From the NCBI GenBank assembly GCA_030539595.1, contig JAUNXW010000090.1, positions 1-7,011 on the forward strand: a DNA stretch of 7,011 nt, read 5' to 3'. Under the pieces are notes generated by a model that worked only from the letters and a program-made list of their open reading frames with translations, ran no database searches and was not told the origin of the DNA. The first letter of the stretch is position 1, and every line of letters starts with the position of its first letter. Both the position numbers and the translations under genes were made by a program. This document shows positions 1 to 5,403 of the stretch, in pieces. This DNA is from Methanocorpusculum sp. GTDB taxonomy: Archaea > Halobacteriota > Methanomicrobia > Methanomicrobiales > Methanocorpusculaceae.

Positions 1-353
1 AGTTCAGAATAAGGATTGACTTCAAGCGCCGCATTTATCGAATCAACTGCCTCGCGGTATTTACCTAACCCGGCTAAAATCCTCGCACGCTCCGCAGGGA
101 ATCTGAAATCTGCGGCAAACATCTTTGATGCGGTCTGAAAAGCTCCGAGAGCCGCATTTTTGTCTCCGAGTTTTTCAAAAAGACATCCTAAATTAAACCA
201 GACGTCAGGCACTGCGGGGCGAAGTTTAAGAGACTCCTCATAGCAGTAGACAGCACCTTTGTTATCATTTTCGCCCATCAGCTCGGCGGCTTTTTTACAC
301 CAGAGAACAGCATCTGACGGATTTGTAACCTGAGGCATTGCTTTTTTTGCCAT
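1..353 (-). CDS. TPR-repeat protein, 3' end cut off by the window edge
   Basis: An open frame reads leftward from ATG at 353-351 to the window edge without a stop, giving 117 complete codons. It shows tandem tetratricopeptide repeats of about 34 residues: repeat 1 around residues 13-46 (A-V-x-C-Y-E-E-S-L-K-L-R-P), repeat 2 around 47-80 (W-F-N-L-G-C-L-F-E-K-L-G, then A-A-L-G-A-F), repeat 3 around 81-114 (A-G-L-G-K-Y-R-E-A-V, then A-L-E-V-N-P), and a fourth beginning at the edge. TPRs are protein-protein interaction scaffolds, so the partner and role cannot be told from this. No signal peptide or membrane segment is present, so it is probably cytoplasmic. The start is fixed by a one-base overlap with the upstream Hps-RraA stop (TAATG), which implies the same operon and translational coupling. 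The C-terminus lies outside the window. Confidence 0.87.
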   Translation of the reverse strand, partial: MAKKAMPQVTNPSDAVLWCKKAAELMGENDNKGAVYCYEESLKLRPAVPDVWFNLGCLFEKLGDKNAALGAFQTASKMFAADFRFPAERARILAGLGKYREAVDSINAALEVNPYSE

Positions 354-1633
354 TATTTTTTCTCCCAGCGAAGAAGCTGTGAAAGCGAGCCGAGTGTTCC
401 CCCGCGGCGAATTTCTTCGCGGATGCGTATTTCTGTTTTGTTTACCTCATGAGCACGTCGGGCAACCTCATAGGCTCTCTCACGCGGAATCACAACAACC
501 CCTGACTTATCACCAATTATCCAGTCGCCCGGTTTTACGCTCTGTCCGCAGCAGGAGATTTCAGCATTTATCTCGCCGAAACCTTTCGGTTCTCCCGCGT
601 TCGGCTGAACGGATTTTGCAAAGACGGGGATATCAAGCGTCAGAATGTCGTCCCAGTCGCGAACAGCGCCGTCAATTACAATTCCCGCAACGCCTTTATT
701 AATAGCCGAGCGTGTTGCAAGCTCTCCCCACGGGGCAACATCGCAGCGCTCATCGTTATTAATCACAAGGATGTCTCCGGCACTGCAGACATCAATTGCC
801 TGAACGGGCTTAGACCAGTCGCCTCCGAAAGTCTGAACAGTTACAGCACGCCCAATCATTTTTTTCGGAACGTGCGAGGCTGCAAGCCCATTCATCGCTC
901 CTTTTCTGTATAGGGCATCTGTAACGTTCGGCGCGGATACCTCACTCAGCAGTTCAAAAATCTGCTCATCAAGGGTCTTCACGGATTTTTTGGCTGTTGA
1001 GGGATTGTCTATTGCTTTTCTTATTTCACTTGCCGCTTTGGTTATGTCTGCGGATTTTATAATTGACGCACCGCAGATAACAATGTCTGCGCCTTTTTGA
1101 ACCGCCAGAGGCGCTGTGTCTTTATTCAGACCGCCAGCTGCGGCAACTTTGATGCCGAGCGAGCCGAGATTTTCCAAAATCTCAAGCGGGTCTTTACCCT
1201 CCATCTGCTGATCAATACCCACGTGTGCGTTGATTATGTCGACGCCCAAATCTGCAAGCTCTTTTGCACGCGCCGAAACATCTGCGACATTCATCATGTC
1301 GGCCATCAGCGACACACCGTAAAGTCTTGCCCCGCGGACAGCGTCGGAAATTACTGCATTGTCTGCATTGGCTAAAATACAGACAACGTTTGCGCCTGCC
1401 TTTGCCGCCATCTCAACCTCGACAGCGCCCGTATCGGAAGTTTTGAGGTCTGCGATTATATTGTTGTTCGGAAACTTTGCGCGAAGCGCCCTGACGGCTG
1501 CCATCCCCTCGCTTTTTACGAGAGGAGTGCCCGCTTCAATCCAGTCAGCCCCGCCCGCGACAGCTTCTTCAGCTATTTTTACTGCCCTGCTTAACTCAGT
1601 TAAGTCCAATGCCACCTGCAGTATAGGATTCAT
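353..1633 (-). CDS. hps: Bifunctional 3-hexulose-6-phosphate synthase / RraA-like fusion protein
   Basis: This is a 426-residue two-domain protein. Residues 1-210 form a TIM-barrel of the orotidine-phosphate decarboxylase superfamily. Acidic, lysine and histidine residues expected for Hps/KGPDC enzymes are visible: D10, E33, the D62-x-K64-x-x-D67 motif, H137, and a phosphate-binding stretch around A165-A-G-G168 and C187-G-A-S190. Hps interconverts ribulose-5-phosphate plus formaldehyde with hexulose-6-phosphate; in archaea lacking the oxidative pentose pathway it is thought to run towards ribulose-5-phosphate. A linker at about 211-220 leads to an RraA / class II pyruvate-aldolase-like domain (221-426). 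This carries G303-E-L-A-T307 and R325-D326, with E304 exactly 20 residues before R325, resembling the D-x20-R-D metal/substrate motif with Glu for Asp. What the second domain does in archaea is uncertain; the name 'ribonuclease regulator' is inherited from E. coli. The ATG at 1633 starts directly at the barrel's first strand. The gene is followed by the TPR gene in the same operon. Confidence 0.93.
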   Translation of the reverse strand: MNPILQVALDLTELSRAVKIAEEAVAGGADWIEAGTPLVKSEGMAAVRALRAKFPNNNIIADLKTSDTGAVEVEMAAKAGANVVCILANADNAVISDAVRGARLYGVSLMADMMNVADVSARAKELADLGVDIINAHVGIDQQMEGKDPLEILENLGSLGIKVAAAGGLNKDTAPLAVQKGADIVICGASIIKSADITKAASEIRKAIDNPSTAKKSVKTLDEQIFELLSEVSAPNVTDALYRKGAMNGLAASHVPKKMIGRAVTVQTFGGDWSKPVQAIDVCSAGDILVINNDERCDVAPWGELATRSAINKGVAGIVIDGAVRDWDDILTLDIPVFAKSVQPNAGEPKGFGEINAEISCCGQSVKPGDWIIGDKSGVVVIPRERAYEVARRAHEVNKTEIRIREEIRRGGTLGSLSQLLRWEKK

Positions 1634-1690
1634 AATTCTATTTGGATTGGCAAGGCTATAAGTCTGATGGAGTATTAACCATTTACAGAT
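1634..1690. promoter_or_regulatory. Divergent promoter region between hps and the GDPD gene
   Basis: Only 57 bp separate two outward-facing start codons, so both promoters must lie here or extend into coding sequence. The best TATA-like element is at about 1654-1664 (GGCTATAAGTC). It lies about 26 bp from the minus-strand ATG at 1633 (reading CTTATAG) and about 32 bp from the plus-strand ATG at 1691 (reading CTATAAG), suitable in both directions for very short or no leader. A GGAG at 1669-1672 is too far (18 bases) from the plus-strand ATG to be a good ribosome binding site. Promoter assignment rests on spacing and composition only. Confidence 0.5.
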
Positions 1691-2521
1691 ATGGATATCT
1701 CAGGATTTTTTGTAGCGGCTGCGGTTATTCTCCTGATATATCTGTTTATGATTTTTCCAAATCCGCTGAGACGCAGGCGCTTTGATGTTTTTTCAAAAAA
1801 ATACATAGCCCACCGCGGTCTTTTTGATAACAAAAGCACAGCCCCTGAAAATACAATTCCGGCTTTCAGAAAAGCGGTTGAAAAATCATACGGTGTGGAG
1901 CTGGATGTTCAGCTAACGAAGGATAAAAAAGTCGTTGTAATCCATGATTATGATTTAAAACGCGTATGCGGTGTTTCCGTAAAAATCTCTGAACTGACTT
2001 TTGATGAACTCTCGCGGTTTAAAATATTTAATTCAGAAGAGCACGTACCGCTTTTTTCGGATGTTTTGAAAATCATAAATGGTTCTGTTCCTCTTGTTGT
2101 TGAGATTAAATCAGAATTTGTCGGAGGCGAACTCTGTGAAAAAACAGCAGAGCTTCTTGATGACTATAACGGGAACTTCTGCATAGAAAGTTTCAGTCCG
2201 TTTTCGCTTCTCTGGTTCAGAATTCACCGACCTAAATTTCTGCGCGGTCAGCTCGCAACGAATTTTGTTAAGGACAGGATTGAAAAATCTCTGCCTGTGA
2301 AAATTGTTCTGACGAACTGTCTTGCAAATTTTATTTCTTTTCCGGACTTTATTTCATACAATCACAAATATGCAAATCAGTTTTCTTTTTGGGTGTGCAG
2401 AAAAATTCTCAGAGCAAGAACAGCGTGCTGGACTGTAAATGATGAGTTAAGTCTTGAAAAAGCGGAAGAGATTTTTGACGCGGTTATTTTTGATGGGTTT
2501 GAGCCGTCTGAATATAAATAG
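1691..2521 (+). CDS. Glycerophosphodiester phosphodiesterase family protein, membrane-anchored
   Basis: This 276-residue protein begins with one hydrophobic helix (about 5-22) followed by a basic cluster R27-R30, a typical N-terminal membrane anchor or uncleaved signal with the basic side inside; this would place the catalytic domain in the cytoplasm. From residue 38 it is a GDPD TIM barrel: A40-H41-R42-G43, A51-P-E53-N-T, G68-V-E70-L-D72-V, H85-D86, V137-E138-I-K140, S167-F168 and a late C246-W247-T-V-N. H41, E70, D72 and H85 occupy the positions of the general acid/base and divalent-metal ligands in this family. Members cleave glycerophosphodiesters to glycerol-phosphate and an alcohol, in lipid turnover; in an archaeon the true substrate may be an ether-lipid-derived headgroup diester, which is an inference. 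The length is close to that of one-domain GDPDs plus the anchor. The gene stands alone, divergent from hps and convergent with the Fe-S protein. Its stop codon lies inside an inverted repeat. Confidence 0.92.
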   Translation: MDISGFFVAAAVILLIYLFMIFPNPLRRRRFDVFSKKYIAHRGLFDNKSTAPENTIPAFRKAVEKSYGVELDVQLTKDKKVVVIHDYDLKRVCGVSVKISELTFDELSRFKIFNSEEHVPLFSDVLKIINGSVPLVVEIKSEFVGGELCEKTAELLDDYNGNFCIESFSPFSLLWFRIHRPKFLRGQLATNFVKDRIEKSLPVKIVLTNCLANFISFPDFISYNHKYANQFSFWVCRKILRARTACWTVNDELSLEKAEEIFDAVIFDGFEPSEYK

Positions 2522-2566
2522 GAGTTACGCGGCTGATGATAATAAAACGCGTAACTCCTATTTATA
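2513..2566. terminator. Perfect 19-bp inverted repeat, probable bidirectional 3'-end hairpin
   Basis: The left arm at 2513-2531 and right arm at 2548-2566 are exact reverse complements over 19 bp, with a 16-base loop (2532-2547). The core is AGGAGTTACGCG / CGCGTAACTCCT. The stem starts inside the last codons of the GDPD gene and contains its TAG stop (2519-2521). It sits between convergent genes, so it could end or protect transcripts from both sides. No T-tract follows on either strand, which is unlike a classic intrinsic or archaeal oligo-T terminator, so mRNA 3'-end stabilisation or processing is an alternative. The repeat is certain; the function is inferred. Confidence 0.6.
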
Positions 2567-2605
2567 AATCAGATTACACTATTGGACAAACTCAGTACGA
2601 TGAAT

Positions 2606-3238
2606 TTATTCTATGTATTTTGCAGTGTATGGACAAAATACCATGCACTTAAGGCAGAGCGTGCACTGTTTTCTGACGATGATTTCTTCCCGCGTTGTTG
2701 TTATGCTCCATGTTTTTCCGAGCAGGGCTTTACTCTGGCAGACGTTCACGCAGATTGTGCAGTCTCTGCACTGCGGCTCTTTTGGCGTTTCGCTTGTTGT
2801 GATAAACGGGGCTGAGGTAAGGACTTTACCGAGCATTACGGCGCATCCGTATTTTTCAGTTACGAGCAGATTGTTTTTTCCGATAAATCCAAGCCCTGCT
2901 CTTAGCGCTGCGGTTTTATGTGGGAAGCGTCCGGTTTTCAGTTTGGCAACACTGCTGTATCCTTCCGCTTCGAGCATTTCTGCAAATTTTACGGAGAGAC
3001 TGTCCATTTTACGTTCTGTGTTGAAGACTTCTTTTCGCTTCGGCTCTAAACCTGCTTTGAGAGTTCCGATGTACTCTTTGGAGAGTGCTTTTCCAAATAG
3101 TACGGCACAGTTATGTCCGTCTGTCATTTCCTGCGGGAACATGGAGATGTCAACAAAATATACAAAATCCGCACCGCTGTCTTTGATGCGCTTTTCCCAT
3201 GTTTTGTTCAGTTCAATGCGTGATTTTTCTGTATCCAT
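2606..3238 (-). CDS. QueG-like double [4Fe-4S] cluster protein
   Basis: The 210-residue product resembles the epoxyqueuosine reductase (QueG, COG1600) family. The signature stretch is F105-P-H-K-T-A-A-L-R-A-G-L-G-F-I-G-K121, then N-L-L-V and G131-C-A-V-M-L-G-K-V-L-T-S-A-P, matching the QueG 'aGLGwiGKntLL...lGeiltd' region. The C-terminus has two complete ferredoxin-type motifs: C157-x2-C160-x2-C163-x3-C167 and C192-x2-C195-x2-C198-x3-C202-P, enough for two [4Fe-4S] clusters. It is much shorter than bacterial QueG (about 350-380 residues): the N-terminal part is reduced and the C-terminal HEAT-like extension is missing, the protein ending 8 residues after the last cysteine. It has no signal peptide or membrane segment, so it is a cytoplasmic electron-transfer or reductase protein. 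Archaea generally make archaeosine, not queuosine, so genuine QueG activity is doubtful; a role as a cobamide-dependent reductase or corrinoid activator is possible but unproven. It is convergent with the GDPD gene and divergent from the PPOX-like gene. Confidence 0.86.
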   Translation of the reverse strand: MDTEKSRIELNKTWEKRIKDSGADFVYFVDISMFPQEMTDGHNCAVLFGKALSKEYIGTLKAGLEPKRKEVFNTERKMDSLSVKFAEMLEAEGYSSVAKLKTGRFPHKTAALRAGLGFIGKNNLLVTEKYGCAVMLGKVLTSAPFITTSETPKEPQCRDCTICVNVCQSKALLGKTWSITTTREEIIVRKQCTLCLKCMVFCPYTAKYIE

Positions 3239-3300
3239 TCTTTTGCGGTTTATTGTAATAATACAGATATAGACGCAAAAGTATAAAAAATAAGTTCCTC
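3239..3300 (-). promoter_or_regulatory. Promoter region of the QueG-like gene with an 8-bp inverted repeat
   Basis: On the minus strand a TATA-like TTTTTTATAC lies at about 3282-3291, roughly 45-50 bases before the ATG, and a second candidate TCTATATC at about 3267-3274 lies about 30 bases before it. The perfect pair CTTTTGCG (3240-3247) and CGCAAAAG (3274-3281) brackets the interval between TATA candidate and start. It could be two half-sites of an operator or a 5'-leader hairpin. There is no recognisable Shine-Dalgarno sequence before the ATG. Confidence 0.4.
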
Positions 3301-3485
3301 ATTGAGAGCCTGTCCAATGGTGGATTCTTATATTTATGTTTCATCGTCTGAAAACAACTCTGATTTCTGCGAACAAACACCAAATCATAAAAATAAGCTT
3401 AATTAGAGTTTATTTTTACTGCGTCTTGAGAAATTATACCCATCAGTAACAAACTTAACATAATTTGAAAACATAAGTATTCTGT
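3301..3485 (+). promoter_or_regulatory. Upstream region and likely promoter of the PPOX-like gene
   Basis: No open frame of note lies here. The best promoter candidate is the purine-rich BRE-like GAGAAA leading into TTATACC at about 3428-3440, which would start transcription near 3460 and leave a leader of about 25 bases. No Shine-Dalgarno sequence is evident before the ATG at 3486. Other AT-rich stretches at 3330-3340 and 3395-3418 are weaker alternatives, so the exact promoter is uncertain. Together with 3239-3300 this is a 247-bp divergent region. Confidence 0.4.
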
Positions 3486-3890
3486 ATGGCATTAATTACT
3501 CCCGAATTAAAAGAACAGATGACCAAAGTAGGAATACTTCACCTCGCGACAGCCTCAAAAGCAGGTGTTCCAAACGTAGCCCCAATGGGTGCTGTGATGA
3601 TTACAGACGATGCAGTCTTAATTGCCAACAACTACATGAAAAAGACGCTTGCCAACATCAAAGAAAACCCGCAGGTCTCGGTTCTTGTATGGAACAGAGA
3701 AATCGGAAACTGTTTCCAGCTTAAAGGCACAGCCGAAATTGTCTCCGGAACCGCAGACCACAAAAAAATGAAAGAGATGCTCGATGCCAAAAAGCCCGGA
3801 GCTTACCCCTGCAAAGAACTCGTCGTTATCACAGTCAAAGAAATCTTTAACTGCATGCCCGGCGCAAATGCGGGAAACAAGATTGCATAA
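3486..3890 (+). CDS. FMN-binding split-barrel protein of the pyridoxamine 5'-phosphate oxidase-like family
   Basis: This is a 134-residue single-domain protein with the PPOX-like (PNPOx-like) split barrel. Visible landmarks are the first strand pair G16-I-L-H-L-A-T-A-S-K-A-G-V-P-N-V-A-P33 with the usual 'G.P...P' turn, the second strand D42-A-V-L-I-A-N, then K53-T-L-A-N-I-K-E-N-P62 (helix and N-P turn after it), V64-S-V-L-V-W, and F77-Q-L-K-G-T-A-E-I-V86, the strand that follows the dimer's flavin site. The length matches small archaeal flavoproteins of this family, which bind FMN or sometimes coenzyme F420 as homodimers in the cytoplasm. True pyridoxamine-phosphate oxidases are longer, so PLP synthesis should not be assumed; the substrate is unknown. 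The ATG at 3486 gives the normal family N-terminus. The gene is monocistronic, with a T8 tract just after the stop. Confidence 0.9.
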   Translation: MALITPELKEQMTKVGILHLATASKAGVPNVAPMGAVMITDDAVLIANNYMKKTLANIKENPQVSVLVWNREIGNCFQLKGTAEIVSGTADHKKMKEMLDAKKPGAYPCKELVVITVKEIFNCMPGANAGNKIA

Positions 3891-3892
3891 AC

Positions 3893-3900
3893 TTTTTTTT
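3893..3900 (+). terminator. T8 tract terminating the PPOX-like transcript
   Basis: Eight consecutive T residues begin three bases after the TAA stop of the PPOX-like gene. Oligo-T runs on the non-template strand are the main intrinsic termination signal for archaeal RNA polymerase. No stable hairpin is needed and none is obvious. The tract overlaps the last bases of the convergent MFS gene (its stop occupies 3899-3901). Confidence 0.6.
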
Positions 3901-5296
3901 ATCTTCTGTCCTTCACAATCGTAGAAAGAATCAATGATACAGCCGCCAGAATCACAGCAAATATCATTGAGCCGTGGAAACCTGACATAAATATATCATA
4001 GTCAAGCTCGGTAAACGAAACAACACCGCCCGCACTTGTCAGGACTGTAAACAGGCACGCAAACAAAGCTGTTCCCACAACTCCGCCGAAATAAATACAG
4101 GTCACCATAAGAGAAGAGCCAAGAGCTCTCTCACCTTCGGGCATCCACTCAACAATTCTGCTTCCGCCCGGACCGCCCGATAATCCAAGTGACAAACTCC
4201 ATAAAACAAATGAGATCACAAGAACAAATATACTCCATTCGGGAACTATGAAAACATAAATCAGAGTCTGAATAAGTGCCGCAAGAGACGCCGCAGCCAT
4301 AAACCAGCGTCTTCCTTTTTTATCAGACCATTTGCCTATTGGGATACTAATAATTCCAACAATAACCGGAGTTATGAACATAAAAAATCCTGCTGTAAGC
4401 GAATTCATTCCAAGACCTGCCGTGAGGTAGAAGGGCATGAGATACAGAATACCGCAGCAAATTATCTGAATTATGAAGAAGGCAAGATAAACGGAAGTCA
4501 CCTGCCAGATTTTAAAAACTCTTATGTTGAACACAGGATACTTACAGCGCAGCTCGCGGATTACAAAAAGAACTGCGGCGGCTATTGTTACCGAGCCGAC
4601 GGCAATAATCTGCGTGTTTGAAATTCCAAGATGCGGCAGACGCTCAATACAGAAAATTCCGCACGCCATTGCGACAAATATGAGGACAGAACCTATTATG
4701 TCAAACGGCTCACGCTCACATTTTTCCGCTTTGGGAATCACCTTCATCGCAAAAATGAATGAGGCTATTCCTATCGGGATATTGATTAAAAATATCCAGT
4801 GCCACGAGAAGAACTCGGTAATAATTCCGCCGACCGCAGGTCCGAGAGCAAATCCTATTGAGCCTGCAGCGGTCAGAACCGCAAACGAGAATCCGAGCAT
4901 TTTTGAAGGCAGAAATTTTACGCAGAGCAGAGGGCCGCAGGCAATAATAAATGCGGCTCCAAGCCCCTGAATTACTCTTGCGAAGAGAAGAAACTCAAGC
5001 GTTGGAGATGTTCCGCAAAGAGCTGAGCCAATAGTAAATACAGCAAAGCCCGTGAGGAAAAATTTTTTGATGTGCGCTCCGTCTGCGAGTTTACCTATGA
5101 TGAGGACAAGCCCCGCGACTACCAGAAGATAAGTGATGATTACCCAGGAAACTGTTCCTGTGTCGGTTGAGAAGTCGTTTGCTATGACAGGGAGAATTAT
5201 ATTTACAATAGATCCGTCTATTGTGTCCATCAGCATAGCCGATGCAACGGAGATTAAAAATAATATCTGGAGGTGACGTTCTTCAATGACTGACAT
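3899..5296 (-). CDS. MFS transporter of the DHA2 (14-helix, EmrB/QacA-like) drug:H+ antiporter family
   Basis: With the start chosen here the protein is 465 residues. Family hallmarks, numbered from this start, are: the first-helix motif D27-G-S-I-V-N-I-I-L-P36 (DHA2 'LD.TIVNVALP'), W51-V-I-I-T-Y, motif A around G68-K-L-A-D-G73 after helix 2, motif C G145-S-I-G-F-A-L-G-P-A-V-G-G157 in helix 5, and W165-H-W-I-F-L-I-N-I-P-I-G176 at the start of helix 6, very typical of EmrB-like exporters. The hydrophobic segments are consistent with 14 helices in the cell membrane. It should exchange protons for an exported compound; the substrate cannot be read from sequence. An in-frame ATG 21 codons upstream (5359) gives a longer frame, but those codons contain the best TATA element (5321-5330), so ATG at 5296 is preferred. 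The gene is divergent from the riboflavin kinase gene and convergent with the PPOX-like gene. Confidence 0.9.
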   Translation of the reverse strand: MSVIEERHLQILFLISVASAMLMDTIDGSIVNIILPVIANDFSTDTGTVSWVIITYLLVVAGLVLIIGKLADGAHIKKFFLTGFAVFTIGSALCGTSPTLEFLLFARVIQGLGAAFIIACGPLLCVKFLPSKMLGFSFAVLTAAGSIGFALGPAVGGIITEFFSWHWIFLINIPIGIASFIFAMKVIPKAEKCEREPFDIIGSVLIFVAMACGIFCIERLPHLGISNTQIIAVGSVTIAAAVLFVIRELRCKYPVFNIRVFKIWQVTSVYLAFFIIQIICCGILYLMPFYLTAGLGMNSLTAGFFMFITPVIVGIISIPIGKWSDKKGRRWFMAAASLAALIQTLIYVFIVPEWSIFVLVISFVLWSLSLGLSGGPGGSRIVEWMPEGERALGSSLMVTCIYFGGVVGTALFACLFTVLTSAGGVVSFTELDYDIFMSGFHGSMIFAVILAAVSLILSTIVKDRR

Positions 5297-5403
5297 GGTT
5301 TGCTTTATTATGTCTCTCAGAAATATAAAATTATCGTTATAAAATAATTGAGAGGTCAATACAACAACTCATAAATAAATTAATGCTCCAATGATGAGTA
5401 TAT
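5297..5403. promoter_or_regulatory. Divergent promoter region between the MFS exporter and the riboflavin kinase
   Basis: This 107-bp region holds one TATA-like element for each direction. For the MFS gene TTTTATATTT lies on the minus strand at 5321-5330, about 30 bases before ATG 5296. For the kinase ATAAATAAAT lies at 5371-5380, about 28 bases before ATG 5404. Both spacings predict leaderless or nearly leaderless mRNAs, and neither start has a convincing Shine-Dalgarno sequence. A 6-bp inverted pair, ACTCAT at 5367-5372 and ATGAGT at 5394-5399, brackets the kinase promoter and is a weak candidate operator. Confidence 0.5.

Noticed and set aside
379..1661. Several plus-strand frames of 60-107 codons opposite the Hps-RraA gene
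   Set aside because: All are antisense to a recognised two-domain enzyme and overlap one another in different frames; none looks like a known protein.
2624..2649. Hairpin AGTGTATGG / CCATGCACT near the 3' end of the QueG-like gene
   Set aside because: It is inside conserved coding sequence for the second cysteine cluster (C-L-K-C-M-V-F-C) and needs a G-U pair, so coding constraint explains it well enough.
2613..3272. A 219-codon open frame on the plus strand opposite the QueG-like gene
   Set aside because: It lies entirely antisense to a gene with clear Fe-S motifs, its translation shows no family signature, and long antisense frames are a common by-product of the sense codon usage.
4524..4970. 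A 148-codon plus-strand frame inside the MFS gene
   Set aside because: It is antisense to well conserved MFS motifs and has no motif, promoter or ribosome binding site of its own.
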